From positions 1 through 36,873 of the forward strand of contig WQZP01000021.1 in NCBI GenBank assembly GCA_009780675.1: 36,873 nt of DNA, in the 5' to 3' direction. Positions 7,424 through 17,209 of this stretch are shown piece by piece. The notes beneath the pieces were generated by a model. It worked only from the letters and a program-made list of their open reading frames with translations. It was not told where the DNA came from and searched no databases. The DNA is from Spirochaetaceae bacterium. GTDB taxonomy: Bacteria > Spirochaetota > Spirochaetia > CADAEX01. The translations under genes and the position numbers were made by a program. The stretch's first letter is position 1. Every line of letters begins with the position of its first letter.

Positions 7424-8869
7424 GTGGAATATAAAATAAAAGATATTTCCCTGTATGATTGGGGAAGAAAAGAAATCGATATGGCGGAAAAAGAGATGCC
7501 AGGTCTTATGTCTATAAGAGAAAAATATTCTAAAGAGAAACCTCTTAAAGGGGTAAGAATAACAGGATCTCTTCATATGACTATCCAGACAGCAGTTTTG
7601 ATAGAAACACTGATAGAGCTTGGAGCAGATGTAAGATGGTCAAGCTGCAATATTTTTTCTACCCAGGACCATGCAGCTGCAGCAATTGTTGTAGGCAAAG
7701 GTGGCACTCCGGATAACCTTAAGGGGATACCAGTTTTTGCATGGAAAGGGGAAACCCTTGAGGAATACTGGCAGCTTCTCAACCTTTCTCTCTCTTTTCC
7801 GAATGAAAAAGGGCCAGAGCTTATTGTGGATGATGGCGGCGATGCAACAATGATGATACACATAGGTTGCGCAGGGGAAAAAGACCAGGCAATTTTTGAC
7901 AGAAAACCCGGAAGCACTGATGAAGCAGCTTTGTTGAAAGAACTTAAAACAACTTTTGGAAAAAGCAAAAATAAATGGCAAAAAATTGCCGCAGACTGGA
8001 AAGGGGTTTCGGAAGAAACAACAACAGGAGTTCACAGGCTGTATAAAATGGCAGAAAAAGGGGAACTTCTTGTGCCCGCAATCAATGTCAATGATTCTGT
8101 AACAAAAAGCAAATTCGATAATCTTTATGGGTGCAGGGAATCTCTTGTTGATGGGATAAAAAGGGCAACAGATGTAATGACAGCAGGAAAAGTAGCAGTA
8201 GTCTGCGGATACGGTGATGTTGGAAAAGGCTCTGCGCAATCATTACGGGGAATGGGCTCAAGAGTAATCATTACAGAAATAGATCCAATTTGCGCTTTGC
8301 AGGCAGCAATGGAAGGGTATGAAGTAAAAACAGTAGAAGAAACCCTTGGCACAGGAGACCTTTATGTAACTGCAACAGGAAACAAAGATGTTATTACAAT
8401 CGATCATATGAAAAAAATGAAAGATCAGGCAATTGTGTGCAATATAGGTCATTTTGATAATGAGATAGAAGTGCATAACCTTGATACTTTTCCAGGAATA
8501 AAAAGAATCAATATCAAACCTCAGGTTGATAAATATATTTTTCCTCCTACAAAAGAAAATCCAGAGGGGCATGCCATATATCTTCTTGCAGAAGGGCGGC
8601 TTGTAAATTTAGGGTGCGCAACAGGGCATCCTTCTTTTGTAATGTCCAATTCTTTTACAAATCAGGCATTGGCGCAGATAGATTTATGGAAAAATAAAGA
8701 AACTTTAAAACCTGGTGTTTACAGGCTTTCCAAACAACTTGACGAAGAAGTTGCCAGACTTCATCTGGAAAAAATCGGTGTAAGACTTACAAAACTTACA
8801 CAAGAGCAAGCAGATTATATTTCTGTGCCAGTAGAAGGGCCTTATAAAAGCGAACACTATAGATACTAA
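7424..8869 (+). CDS. ahcY: Adenosylhomocysteinase (S-adenosyl-L-homocysteine hydrolase)
   Basis: NAD-dependent enzyme that splits SAH into homocysteine and adenosine, relieving product inhibition of SAM-dependent methyltransferases. Recognisable parts are the AEKEMPGLM start, the [13 protein letters not shown] region, the Rossmann segment [29 protein letters not shown], the conserved [13 protein letters not shown] and the C-terminal KSEHYRY tail. The GTG at 7424 has GGAG 8 nt upstream; an earlier GTG at 7415 overlaps the GGAG itself and is less likely. metK follows after 9 nt, so the two genes form a SAM-cycle operon. Length is about 481 residues, normal for the longer bacterial type. Confidence 0.96.
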   Translation: MEYKIKDISLYDWGRKEIDMAEKEMPGLMSIREKYSKEKPLKGVRITGSLHMTIQTAVLIETLIELGADVRWSSCNIFSTQDHAAAAIVVGKGGTPDNLKGIPVFAWKGETLEEYWQLLNLSLSFPNEKGPELIVDDGGDATMMIHIGCAGEKDQAIFDRKPGSTDEAALLKELKTTFGKSKNKWQKIAADWKGVSEETTTGVHRLYKMAEKGELLVPAINVNDSVTKSKFDNLYGCRESLVDGIKRATDVMTAGKVAVVCGYGDVGKGSAQSLRGMGSRVIITEIDPICALQAAMEGYEVKTVEETLGTGDLYVTATGNKDVITIDHMKKMKDQAIVCNIGHFDNEIEVHNLDTFPGIKRINIKPQVDKYIFPPTKENPEGHAIYLLAEGRLVNLGCATGHPSFVMSNSFTNQALAQIDLWKNKETLKPGVYRLSKQLDEEVARLHLEKIGVRLTKLTQEQADYISVPVEGPYKSEHYRY

Positions 8870-8878
8870 GGAAAAAAT

Positions 8879-10039
8879 ATGAAAAAAAATTATCTTTTTA
8901 CATCAGAATCTGTAAGCGAAGGGCATCCGGATAAAATATGTGACCAGATTTCCGATGCAGTACTCGATGCGTGTCTTACAGTAGATCCACATTCAAGGGT
9001 TGGTTGCGAAACATTTACATCAACCGGATTGGTTTTGGTTGGAGGAGAGATAACAACTAAAGCTTATGTTGATATGCAGGAAGTAGCGCGCGGAGTTGCA
9101 AAAAGAATTGGATATAACAGAGCAGAATATGGGCTTGATTTTGCATCCATGTCTGTTTTAAATGCAGTACACTCCCAGTCACCCGATATATCACAAGGAG
9201 TATCTGGAACAGGCCTTTTTAAAGGTGCGCAGGGAGCAGGAGACCAGGGAATGATGTTTGGTTTTGCATGCTCTGAGACAGAAGAACTTATGCCAGCGCC
9301 TATAATGCTTGCGCATAAAATTCTTTTACGTGCTGCCAGTGTAAGAAAAAATGGAGAAATTACATGGCTAAGACCAGATTCCAAAAGTCAGGTAACAGTA
9401 GAGTATGAGGGGCATACTCCAAAACGGGTAGATACAGTTGTTGTTTCCCATCAGCATGATGAAAGCGTCTCTTATGATGAGTTAAAAAAAGTGATAATTG
9501 AAAAAATCATTAAAAATGTTTTAGAGCCAACCGGGCTGCTTGATGAAAAGACAAAATATTTTATAAACCCAACCGGCAGGTTTGTTATTGGCGGCCCTCA
9601 TGGGGATGCTGGTCTTACTGGACGAAAAATCATAGTAGATACTTATGGTGGTATGGGCAGGCATGGCGGAGGCGCTTTTAGCGGCAAAGACCCAAGCAAA
9701 GTAGACAGGTCTGCGGCATATATGGCAAGATATGTTGCAAAAAATATAGTTGCAGCAGGATTTTGCGAGAGGTGTGAAGTTCAGCTTGCTTACGCGATAG
9801 GAGTACCATTTCCTGTTTCTGTAATGGTAGACACTTTTGGGACAGCAACAATAGATGAGCAAAAAATAGAAAAAGCAGTAAAAGAAATTTTTGATCTTAC
9901 TCCTGCAGGAATTATAAAAACATTGGATCTTCTAAAGCCTATTTATCTTAAAACAGCTGCATATGGGCATTTTGGGAGAGAGGAATTTTCCTGGGAAAAA
10001 ACCGATAAAGTCGAAGATTTAAAAAAGCTTGTTAATTAA
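8879..10039 (+). CDS. metK: S-adenosylmethionine synthase
   Basis: Makes SAM from methionine and ATP. The 386-residue protein has the canonical [20 protein letters not shown] with H16, D18 and K19, the [16 protein letters not shown] motif, [20 protein letters not shown], and the glycine-rich [21 protein letters not shown]-loop. AAGGAAAA precedes the ATG. It sits 9 nt after ahcY, so synthesis of SAM and removal of SAH are probably coregulated. Confidence 0.98.
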   Translation: MKKNYLFTSESVSEGHPDKICDQISDAVLDACLTVDPHSRVGCETFTSTGLVLVGGEITTKAYVDMQEVARGVAKRIGYNRAEYGLDFASMSVLNAVHSQSPDISQGVSGTGLFKGAQGAGDQGMMFGFACSETEELMPAPIMLAHKILLRAASVRKNGEITWLRPDSKSQVTVEYEGHTPKRVDTVVVSHQHDESVSYDELKKVIIEKIIKNVLEPTGLLDEKTKYFINPTGRFVIGGPHGDAGLTGRKIIVDTYGGMGRHGGGAFSGKDPSKVDRSAAYMARYVAKNIVAAGFCERCEVQLAYAIGVPFPVSVMVDTFGTATIDEQKIEKAVKEIFDLTPAGIIKTLDLLKPIYLKTAAYGHFGREEFSWEKTDKVEDLKKLVN

Positions 10040-10046
10040 TTTTTGA

Positions 10047-10451
10047 ATGATTATTGATAGAATTTTTTTAAAATTTATCCTTGTCGGAGGAATTAACACT
10101 CTTTTTGGTTCGAGCTTGATGTTTATCATGTATAATATATTTGCTTTTGGTTATTGGACTTCTTCTTCTGCAAATTATATTGCCGGAAGTATTTTAAGTT
10201 TTTTTCTTAATAAATATTGGACCTTTAATGTAAGAAAGTGGTCTTTGTTTATAGTAATTGTATTTATAGCAAATATTGTTATTTCATATCTTGTTGCATA
10301 TAAATTAGCAAGAATAGCCCTATATTATATTCTTGCTGATTACTCTATTAACGTACGCGATAATGCTGCTATGGCGGTTGGGATTTGTCTTTTTACTGGA
10401 TTAAACTATATTGGCCAACGATATATAGTGTTCCGTAAAGAAACTAAATAA
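10047..10451 (+). CDS. GtrA-like membrane protein (putative lipid-linked sugar flippase)
   Basis: A 134-residue protein with four predicted TM helices and the GtrA family start FLKFILVGGINTLFGSSLMF, then ANYIAGSILSFFLNKYWTF. GtrA proteins are thought to flip polyprenyl-phosphate-linked sugars across the membrane, usually working with a GtrB transferase and a GT-C enzyme. The next gene is a GT-C enzyme, and a GtrB-like enzyme lies at 35123. It starts only 7 nt after metK without a strong ribosome binding site. Confidence 0.85.
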   Translation: MIIDRIFLKFILVGGINTLFGSSLMFIMYNIFAFGYWTSSSANYIAGSILSFFLNKYWTFNVRKWSLFIVIVFIANIVISYLVAYKLARIALYYILADYSINVRDNAAMAVGICLFTGLNYIGQRYIVFRKETK

Positions 10452-10505
10452 ATATTCATAAGAAAGATATTGCAAATTGAAAAATCTTTTTTGGAGATAA
10501 AAACA

Positions 10506-11882
10506 ATGAAAGAGCTACTTTTTAACAAAAAAGCCAAAATCATTACATTTATATTTATTAGTTTATTGTGGCTTGGGTTTTGCTTTTCTCTTATGCTCCC
10601 ACAGATTATTGCATTCTACATACCAATAGTAGAGAGCGTTATTGGTAAAGCTATTACTTTGGAAAGAGTTATGCAAAACAGTGCAAAAGTTGCCCAGGGA
10701 GGTTTTTTAGTTTATTTCTTTTTGATATTCCTGATAATTCTTGAAAAATACTTCATAAAGCAAGATAAAAAACTTAATCTTGAACTGATTTTTATTTTAA
10801 TAATATCATTATTGGCGATAGCTGTTAGAATTGCCGGATTTAACCATAAATCAGGTGATTTTATAGGCCATTTATCTGTTTGGCTTTCCCATTTAAGAGA
10901 AAATGGGCATTTTCTTGGATTAAGTAACTTTCCGGGAAATTATAATGCCATCTATATTTATATTTTATCGTTATTGTCATATCTACCACAGTCAATGGAT
11001 CTGTATTCTATAAAAATAATTTCAACTATATCTGATATACTATGCGCTATTTTTGCAATGAAAATAGTTGTTCATTTAACAAATAAAGAACATATCAAAT
11101 TAATAGCATATTCAGTAATATTATTCTCTCCAACAGTTTTCCTTAACAGTGGTATATGGGGACAATGTGACAGTATTTTAGCGTTATTTATGTTAATTAC
11201 ATTTTATTATCTTTTAAAGAAAAAATATATAATTTCCATGCTTTTTTTTGGTCTTGGTTTGTCTTTTAAACCCCAGGCAATATTTACACTGCCATTTGTT
11301 TTATTATTTTTTATATATTACAAGGTGTCTCTAAAGAATTTTATATATATATTTGTTGGCTTTTTTTCTATTTCCATACCAGCATGGATACTAGGGTGGC
11401 CTCTATTAAAATGGTTTTATAATTATTATTCGGGAACAACTTTTCCAGAGAGTTTTTTAGCCAATAATGCGCCAACAATTTTTACATGGGGCTATATTCC
11501 TGCTTTAATTCCGGTGATTTTTATTTTTACGTTATTGTTCTGTATTGGCTTTTTAATTGTAAGGAAACCTAACTTGCCGTCAAATAATACAGTTCTTCTT
11601 TTATTTTTATTCTGTAATTTTGTTATTCCTTTCTTTCTTCCCAATATGCATGAAAGATATTTTTATGTTGGAGAAATAGCTGTTCTTTTATATTCAATAA
11701 TAAACCCAAAACGGTTCTGGATTGCGCTGCTGGTAATTATGCCAGCTTTAGCAACTTATTCCGGTTATTTATGGGGAACAAACCCATTTCCTCTGGTGCA
11801 GTTATCTTTAGTTATGTTATTAGCTGTAATTTTCATAACAAAATGGCTGATTGAAAGTATCTACCATGATCAAAAGGCTTAA
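10506..11882 (+). CDS. GT-C fold polytopic glycosyltransferase
   Basis: A very hydrophobic protein of about 458 residues with roughly ten to twelve TM helices. GT-C hallmarks are an acidic first loop (SGDFIGHLSVWL), the GIWGQCDSILALF motif typical of mannosyl/arabinosyl-type enzymes, GLGLSFKPQA and the PNMHERYFYVGE segment. Such enzymes use polyprenyl-phosphate sugars on the outer face of the membrane, which suits the adjacent GtrA. I chose ATG 10506 because GGAGA at 10493-10497 is 8 nt upstream; a TTG at 10470 would extend it by 12 residues. The sugar is unknown. The stop is one base from the stop of the convergent kinase gene. Confidence 0.82.
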   Translation: MKELLFNKKAKIITFIFISLLWLGFCFSLMLPQIIAFYIPIVESVIGKAITLERVMQNSAKVAQGGFLVYFFLIFLIILEKYFIKQDKKLNLELIFILIISLLAIAVRIAGFNHKSGDFIGHLSVWLSHLRENGHFLGLSNFPGNYNAIYIYILSLLSYLPQSMDLYSIKIISTISDILCAIFAMKIVVHLTNKEHIKLIAYSVILFSPTVFLNSGIWGQCDSILALFMLITFYYLLKKKYIISMLFFGLGLSFKPQAIFTLPFVLLFFIYYKVSLKNFIYIFVGFFSISIPAWILGWPLLKWFYNYYSGTTFPESFLANNAPTIFTWGYIPALIPVIFIFTLLFCIGFLIVRKPNLPSNNTVLLLFLFCNFVIPFFLPNMHERYFYVGEIAVLLYSIINPKRFWIALLVIMPALATYSGYLWGTNPFPLVQLSLVMLLAVIFITKWLIESIYHDQKA

Positions 11883-11883
11883 A

Positions 11884-12882
11884 TTAGTAGTTCTGCAATT
11901 CTTTTTTTAAAGCAGTGCTTTCTTCTTCTGTAAATTGCGCGCCAATTTTTGAAACAATAGCAGAAGCAAGAAAAGAGGCGCTTTTTCCGGCTGTTTCGAG
12001 ATTTTTGCCTTTACAAAGAGCATAAAGAAAGCCTGCTGAATATGTATCTCCAGCGCCTGTTGTATCAACACAACCCTTGTCACCAAGTATTGGGATTTTT
12101 ATAAGACTATTTTTTGATTCTTTTATGACAGAGCCTTGCTTTCCACACTTTACTGCTCCGGTTTTTCCCATTTCTGAAATAATGGTTACAGCTTTTTCAG
12201 GGTCTGGTTCGTCAAAAAGAAAAGAAGCTTCTTCGTTGTTTGCAAAAACATAATCAGCATTTTTTTCAATAATCCTCAAAAAGTCGTTTTTATATCTTTG
12301 GACAGCAAAAGGGTCTGCAACATCAAAAGAAACTTTTATTTTTTTCTTTTTACATATATGAAGGGATTTTTCTATGGCAGCTTTTTGGTTTTCTGTATCC
12401 CACATGTAACCGGTAAAACAAAAAAAAGAGGAATCATTTAAAATCTTTTCATTTACATCTTTTTCGGAAAATTCCCTGTTTGCGCCCAGAAAGGTATTCA
12501 TTGTTCGCTCTGAGTCGGGCGTTATAAGAATTATGCTTGAGCCAGTTGGGAGGCTGCCTCCATGGGCAAGGGCTGAGGTGATGTTTGGGTGTTTTTTAAG
12601 CTGGGTTTCATAGATCGAGCCAAATTCATCTTCCCCGATTTTGCCGCCAAGAGCTGTTTTTACTCCCATTGCTGAAAGTGTTATCATTGTGTTTGGGCAA
12701 GAGCCACCACAAGAAAAAGTTTTTTCTTTGGAGGATATAAATTTTACTAAAATTTCTCTTTCCTCTTCAGAGACCAGGGACATTGTCCCTTTGCTTTTTT
12801 TCAATGCCAAAAGATCTTTTTCTTCTACTCTTACAATTATATCTATGAGCGGATTTCCTATACCATAAACAACGATTTTCAC
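11884..12882 (-). CDS. PfkB family kinase, adenosine-kinase type
   Basis: Ribokinase-like fold of 332 residues. The N-terminal YGIGNPLIDIIVRVEE, the FSCGGSCPNTM substrate segment, SERTMNTFLGANREF, TGYMWDTENQ and the C-terminal DTTGAGDTYSAGF (catalytic Asp near residue 276) match the bacterial adenosine-kinase branch more closely than fructokinases. The likely reaction is adenosine to AMP, which would remove the adenosine made by AhcY encoded 3 kb away. The start is GTG with AAGGAG 9 bases before it. ACTCTA/TAGAGT arms (12885-12890 and 12926-12931) in the leader bracket the ribosome binding site. Other PfkB substrates cannot be excluded. Confidence 0.8.
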   Translation of the reverse strand: MKIVVYGIGNPLIDIIVRVEEKDLLALKKSKGTMSLVSEEEREILVKFISSKEKTFSCGGSCPNTMITLSAMGVKTALGGKIGEDEFGSIYETQLKKHPNITSALAHGGSLPTGSSIILITPDSERTMNTFLGANREFSEKDVNEKILNDSSFFCFTGYMWDTENQKAAIEKSLHICKKKKIKVSFDVADPFAVQRYKNDFLRIIEKNADYVFANNEEASFLFDEPDPEKAVTIISEMGKTGAVKCGKQGSVIKESKNSLIKIPILGDKGCVDTTGAGDTYSAGFLYALCKGKNLETAGKSASFLASAIVSKIGAQFTEEESTALKKELQNY

Positions 12883-13179
12883 AAACTCTACTCCTTCGTA
12901 TCATGCTGGCTGATTATTATCCTGATAGAGTATAACAAAATTTAACATCTATATTATATTAAAACAATTAAAATTTATTAATAAAAATCTGTTGTAAAAG
13001 AGGTCATATTTGTTATAATGTTCGATAGTTGAACATTAAGTTATCTTTGAGGTAAAAATGTTCTGAGCAGTCAGTATGTTGCGGCAGCGGCTGTTTTTTA
13101 TAAAAATTTAACACTCTTTTTCAGAGGAATAGGTGAAGTTGACTTTATCTTTGTTCTTCAAGTTTAAGGGTGTCTCTTT
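12883..13179 (+). promoter_or_regulatory. Promoter/operator dyad and possible attenuator ahead of the glycan locus
   Basis: This 297-base spacer holds TTGTAA (12992-12997), a 16-bp gap and a perfect TATAAT (13014-13019). Overlapping the -10 is an 8-bp inverted repeat, TAATGTTC (13016-13023) and GAACATTA (13031-13038), with a 7-bp spacer, a typical repressor site. Downstream, AGCAGTC (13066-13072) can pair with GGCTGTT (13089-13095, some G-U pairs) just before a T6 run at 13094-13099, a possible weak terminator or attenuator. A short GTG ORF of 16 codons (13133-13183) with AGAGGA ahead of it overlaps the regulator start. The left part of the spacer is the leader of the divergent kinase gene. 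Confidence 0.5.
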
Positions 13180-13740
13180 TTGAAAATAATGAATCACAGC
13201 GAAGAAAAAGAATTATCAATTCTTGAAAAAATCCATAAAAGTAAAGACTCAATAAAACAGCGAGACCTGGCAAAAATCACAGGGCTTTCTCTTGGGATGA
13301 CAAATACAATACTCAAACGACTTGTTGAAAAAGGGTTAATAACCATAAAAAAAGTGAACAACAGAAATATTGTTTATGCTGTTTCTCCTCTGGGAATAGA
13401 AGAAATATCTGCAAAAAGTTATAATTTCTTTAAAAGAACAATTAAAAATGTTGTTGTTTATAAAGAAGCCATAGGTAGAATTATTAAAGAGATAAAAGAG
13501 AAAGGGTATAAAAAAATTTTTCTTGCAGGAAAAAGCGATATTGATTTTATTGTTGAGCATATGTGTAGCAAAAACCAGATGCAATATAGCAGCGGAGAAA
13601 CACCTAATCAGGAAGAGCAAGGGATTTTTATTATTTATAGCGAATCTATCAATAAAGATTCTGTTTTACAACGGAATAGCAGTGGTTCTGGCAATAAACG
13701 CGAGAAAAATAATTATTATCTTAAAGATATTATTGTATAG
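13180..13740 (+). CDS. MarR-like winged-helix regulator of the glycan locus
   Basis: Residues about 12-70 form a winged helix-turn-helix: KSKDSIKQRDLAKITGLSLG, then MTNTILKRLVEKGLI and a basic wing ending NIVYAVSPLG. The remaining 110 residues include a segment (GYKKIFLAGKSDIDFIVEH) resembling an alpha/beta domain, then a polar tail. It resembles regulators placed at the head of exopolysaccharide loci. The start is TTG 13180 with AAGGGTG 7 nt upstream; an in-frame ATG at 13189 lacks a site. The operator dyad 140 bp upstream suggests autoregulation. It reads into gmd 50 bp downstream. Confidence 0.72.
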   Translation: MKIMNHSEEKELSILEKIHKSKDSIKQRDLAKITGLSLGMTNTILKRLVEKGLITIKKVNNRNIVYAVSPLGIEEISAKSYNFFKRTIKNVVVYKEAIGRIIKEIKEKGYKKIFLAGKSDIDFIVEHMCSKNQMQYSSGETPNQEEQGIFIIYSESINKDSVLQRNSSGSGNKREKNNYYLKDIIV

Positions 13741-13790
13741 AGTCTGTCCGGTTAGGTGGCAGAGCATCACATAAAAATAAAAGGTGAAAA

Positions 13791-14879
13791 ATGAAAAAAA
13801 AAGCTCTTATAACAGGGATTACAGGTCAGGACGGCGCTTATCTTGCTGAACTGCTATTGTCAAAAAATTACGAGGTACATGGGATAAAAAGACGCAGTTC
13901 TCTGTTTAATACACACAGGATTGATCATCTTTACAAAGATCAGCATGAGAAAGGGGTTGATTTCAAACTTCATTTTGGAGATATGACAGACTCTACAAAT
14001 CTGATAAAAATTGTGCAGGATGTAAAGCCCGATGAGATTTATAACCTTGCAGCACAATCGCATGTAAAAGTTTCTTTTGAAACTCCTGAGTATACAGCAA
14101 ATGCTGATGGCGTTGGCACTTTGCGACTGCTTGAGGCAATACGTATTCTTGGGCTTGAGAAAAAGACAAAATTTTATCAGGCATCCACATCGGAACTTTA
14201 TGGGCTTGCCCAGGAAATTCCCCAGAAGGAGACGACTCCATTTTATCCAAGAAGCCCTTATGCTGCAGCAAAGCTTTACAGTTACTGGATAACTGTAAAT
14301 TACAGGGAAGCATATAATATGTTTGCGTGTAACGGAATTCTGTTTAATCACGAAAGCCCTATCCGCGGAGAAACATTTGTAACAAGAAAAATAACAAGAG
14401 CAGCCGCGCGCATATACTTGAGATTGCAGGAAAAACTTTTTCTGGGAAATCTTGATTCAAAGAGGGATTGGGGGCATGCAAAAGATTATGTAGTTGCCAT
14501 GTGGCTTATTCTTCAGCAGGAAAAACCAGAGGATTTTGTTATAGCAACAGGAGAAGCCTATACTGTAAGAGAATTTGTTGAACTTGCTTTCCGGGAAGTA
14601 TCTATAGAACTGGAGTGGAAAGGGAGTGGCGTTGATGAAAAGGGAATCAATAAAAAAACAGGAGAAGTTGTTATTGAAGTAGATCCAAGATATTTTAGGC
14701 CAACAGAAGTGGATATCCTTTTGGGCGACCCAACAAAAGCCCGCAAACAGCTTGGCTGGAAACATAAATATGAACTTTTGGATCTTGTTAAAGATATGGT
14801 TAAAAATGATATTCTGGAAGCAAAAAAAGACTCTATCCTTAAAGAGGAAGGGTTTAGGCTTTTTGATTTTAATGAATAG
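13791..14879 (+). CDS. gmd: GDP-mannose 4,6-dehydratase
   Basis: NADP-dependent short-chain dehydrogenase that converts GDP-mannose to GDP-4-keto-6-deoxymannose, the first step of GDP-L-fucose synthesis. The cofactor loop is [10 protein letters not shown] (9-18). Catalytic positions are visible as ASTSELYG and YAAAKLY (YxxxK), and substrate-binding signatures are [15 protein letters not shown] and DWGHAKDYV. At 362 residues it is normal. The usual double arginine of HESPRRGE is IR here, a mild change. AAAGGTG lies 6 nt before the ATG. fcl is the next gene. Confidence 0.97.
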   Translation: MKKKALITGITGQDGAYLAELLLSKNYEVHGIKRRSSLFNTHRIDHLYKDQHEKGVDFKLHFGDMTDSTNLIKIVQDVKPDEIYNLAAQSHVKVSFETPEYTANADGVGTLRLLEAIRILGLEKKTKFYQASTSELYGLAQEIPQKETTPFYPRSPYAAAKLYSYWITVNYREAYNMFACNGILFNHESPIRGETFVTRKITRAAARIYLRLQEKLFLGNLDSKRDWGHAKDYVVAMWLILQQEKPEDFVIATGEAYTVREFVELAFREVSIELEWKGSGVDEKGINKKTGEVVIEVDPRYFRPTEVDILLGDPTKARKQLGWKHKYELLDLVKDMVKNDILEAKKDSILKEEGFRLFDFNE

Positions 14880-14901
14880 ACTTTAAAAGCGAAGAATATT
14901 T

Positions 14902-15951
14902 ATGGATAAAAACAGTAAGATATATGTTGCAGGTCACAAAGGACTTGTGGGCTCTGCTCTTGTACGGCGACTTGAAAAAGCAGGTTATAATAATATTATT
15001 GCAAGAACTCTATTGGAGCTGGATCTTTTACAGCAAAGAGAAGTGGAAAAATTTTTTGAACAAGAAAGACCAGAATATGTTTTTCTTGCTGCTGCAAAAG
15101 TAGGTGGTATACACGCAAACAATACATATAAAGCAGATTTTATATATGAAAACATAATGATAGCAGCCAATGTAATAAATTCTTCGTATAAATATGGTGT
15201 TAAAAAACTCTTGAACCTTGGGTCTTCCTGCATATATCCCAGAGAAGCAAAACAGCCCATGAAAGAAGAATATCTTTTAACAGGAATTCTTGAGTCCACT
15301 AACGAACCATATGCTATAGCGAAAATTGCGGCAATAAAATTATGCCGATACTATAATGAACAGTATGGAACAAATTTTATTTCTGTAATGCCAACAAATC
15401 TTTACGGTCCGGAAGATAATTTTGATTTTGAAAATTCCCATGTTTTACCAGCTCTTGTAAGAAGGCTCTATCTTGGAAAGTTGTTAATGGAAAATAACTT
15501 TGGAGAGATAAGAAAAAATCTTGATTTTTATGGGCGAACAACAACTTATTCCAATGCAAGTGAAAAAGAAATTATAGAAAAGCTGGAAAAACATCTTATC
15601 CATAAAGACAAAGTTGTTATTTGGGGAACAGGTGCTCCTTACAGAGAATTTCTTTTTTCTGATGACCTGGCAGGCGCCTGTGTTTTTCTTATGGAAAAAT
15701 ATAATGCAAAAGATATTGGGGAAATTATCAATATTGGTACAGGCAAGGATCTTACAATAAAGGAACTGGCAGAACTTATAAAAAGCATAACCGGTTATAA
15801 CGGGGCAATTGTTTTTGATTCTTCAAAACCAGATGGAACTCCAAAAAAGCAACTGGATGTCTCCAGGCTGCAAAATCTTGGCTGGAAAGAGCAAGTAACT
15901 TTAGAAGAAGGAATAGGTCGGGTTGCGAAAGTTATGAGCAGGTCATTATGA
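14902..15951 (+). CDS. fcl: GDP-L-fucose synthase
   Basis: Epimerase/reductase that turns GDP-4-keto-6-deoxymannose into GDP-L-fucose, completing the pathway begun by Gmd. Visible parts: [16 protein letters not shown] cofactor loop, [33 protein letters not shown] with the catalytic serine/cysteine area, [12 protein letters not shown] (YxxxK), and [16 protein letters not shown]. At 349 residues it is longer than the usual 310-320; an extra segment of about 30 residues ([10 protein letters not shown] through IEKLEKHLI) sits before the GTGAP motif. Its stop overlaps the wzm start as ATGA. Confidence 0.96.
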   Translation: MDKNSKIYVAGHKGLVGSALVRRLEKAGYNNIIARTLLELDLLQQREVEKFFEQERPEYVFLAAAKVGGIHANNTYKADFIYENIMIAANVINSSYKYGVKKLLNLGSSCIYPREAKQPMKEEYLLTGILESTNEPYAIAKIAAIKLCRYYNEQYGTNFISVMPTNLYGPEDNFDFENSHVLPALVRRLYLGKLLMENNFGEIRKNLDFYGRTTTYSNASEKEIIEKLEKHLIHKDKVVIWGTGAPYREFLFSDDLAGACVFLMEKYNAKDIGEIINIGTGKDLTIKELAELIKSITGYNGAIVFDSSKPDGTPKKQLDVSRLQNLGWKEQVTLEEGIGRVAKVMSRSL

Positions 15952-16790
15952 GTGAAAAGCCCATTACCATTATTAAACCCCAAAACAACATTTTTGCCCT
16001 TGATCTGGGAACTTTATGGAAATACCGCGATCTTATACGGATGTTCGTAAAGCGGGATTTTGTCACATTTTATAAGCAAACAATATTGGGACCACTTTGG
16101 TTTCTTATACAACCGCTTTTTACATCAGCAATGTTCATGCTTATTTTTGGAAGGCTTGCGAACATATCTACCGATGAAACCCCTCAAATGTTGTTTTACA
16201 TGGCTGGGATAATAAACTGGACCTATTTTTCCGAGTGTTTCACTAAAACAAGCAATACATTTGCCAATAACAAGGGGCTTTTTGGAAAAATATATTTTCC
16301 ACGACTTGCTGTTCCTCTTGCGGATGTCATAACCAACATGATCAGATATGCAATACAATTTTCATTATTTCTGGTCTTTTTCTTCTATTTTCTTGCAATC
16401 GGCGCACCTGTTTCACCCAGTTGGCTTATTGTTTTTACACCCATAGTTGTTATGTATCTTGCTCTCTTAAGCCTTGGTTATGGTATGTGGATATCTGCAC
16501 TTACAGCAAAATATTGGGACCTAAGATTTGCGCTTGCGTTTGTAGTTCAACTTTGGATGTACGCGACTCCGGTAGTGTATCCATTGTCGCTTGTTCCTGA
16601 AAAGTACAGAATGTTGATGATATTAAATCCTGTAGCGCCAGCAATTGAATTTTTTAAAATAGCTTGGCTCGGCGCTGGAACTCTTGATCCTTTACACACT
16701 GGTTTGAGTATGCTTCTTGCCCTATTAATTCTTTTTGGCGGAATAATTATTTTTAACAGAACCGAAAAAACATTTGTGGATACAATATAA
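15948..16790 (+). CDS. wzm: Polysaccharide ABC exporter, membrane subunit (Wzm type)
   Basis: ABC-2 family permease of 280 residues with six TM helices. The N-terminal amphipathic segment ([23 protein letters not shown]) and [12 protein letters not shown] are typical for Wzm/TagG-type exporters, as is [18 protein letters not shown] near the C-terminus. It would form the channel that moves a lipid-linked glycan across the inner membrane with Wzt at 17494. Unusually, the two subunit genes are separated by a HEPN/nucleotidyltransferase pair. The start overlaps the fcl stop by 4 nt and the stop overlaps the HEPN start by 1 nt. Confidence 0.94.
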   Translation: MSEKPITIIKPQNNIFALDLGTLWKYRDLIRMFVKRDFVTFYKQTILGPLWFLIQPLFTSAMFMLIFGRLANISTDETPQMLFYMAGIINWTYFSECFTKTSNTFANNKGLFGKIYFPRLAVPLADVITNMIRYAIQFSLFLVFFFYFLAIGAPVSPSWLIVFTPIVVMYLALLSLGYGMWISALTAKYWDLRFALAFVVQLWMYATPVVYPLSLVPEKYRMLMILNPVAPAIEFFKIAWLGAGTLDPLHTGLSMLLALLILFGGIIIFNRTEKTFVDTI

Positions 16791-17203
16791 TGGATGATAT
16801 TAGATGGATCCAGCGATTTAACAATTATAAAAAAGCGCTTGCTGTACTGGGGAGATCTGTAACTGTTGCGCAGGAAAGAAATTTAAACGAAATGGAAGAA
16901 CAAGGTTTAGTTCAAGGATTTGAATTTACCTTTGAACTTTCATGGAAATTATTGAAAGACTATTTGGAATCAAAAGGGTTTAAAGATTTTCACGGTTCAA
17001 AAGATACATTTAAAATGGCTTTTCAGGAGGGACTGATCAGCGATGGCGAATTATGGATGGAAATGATTGAAAGCAGAAACCGATCTTCGCATACTTATGA
17101 AGAAACTATTGCAAGGCAAATAATATCTTTAGTCCTTTCAAAATATTATTTAAAATTTAAAGAACTGGCAGAAAAAATGAATTGTTACTTATCACAGGAA
17201 TAA
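16790..17203 (+). CDS. HEPN-domain protein, HI0074/HepT-like nucleotidyltransferase partner
   Basis: A 137-residue all-helical protein of the nucleotidyltransferase substrate-binding (HI0074) type. Typical segments are VQGFEFTFELSWKLLKDYLE (41-60), DTFKMAFQEGLI and EMIESRNRSSHTYEE. The last contains R96-x4-H101-x-Y103, the RX4HXY pattern described for HepT toxins, where the tyrosine is the target of AMPylation by the partner MntA. It is followed after 6 nt by the minimal nucleotidyltransferase gene. Position inside wzm-wzt and overlap with the wzm stop (TAATG) imply cotranslation with the exporter. Whether it is a toxin or a regulator is not readable. Confidence 0.88.
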   Translation: MDDIRWIQRFNNYKKALAVLGRSVTVAQERNLNEMEEQGLVQGFEFTFELSWKLLKDYLESKGFKDFHGSKDTFKMAFQEGLISDGELWMEMIESRNRSSHTYEETIARQIISLVLSKYYLKFKELAEKMNCYLSQE

Positions 17204-17209
17204 ACGTAA

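Noticed and set aside
7573-8572. Long - strand reading frames opposite ahcY (up to 199 codons)
   Set aside because: They are complementary shadows of a strongly conserved gene, rich in Cys/Phe/His in a pattern typical of antisense translation, with no ribosome binding sites or recognisable motifs.
13523-13774. 83-codon + frame overlapping the winged-helix regulator
   Set aside because: It lies in another frame of the regulator, has no motif or ribosome binding site, and the regulator frame carries the coherent domain.
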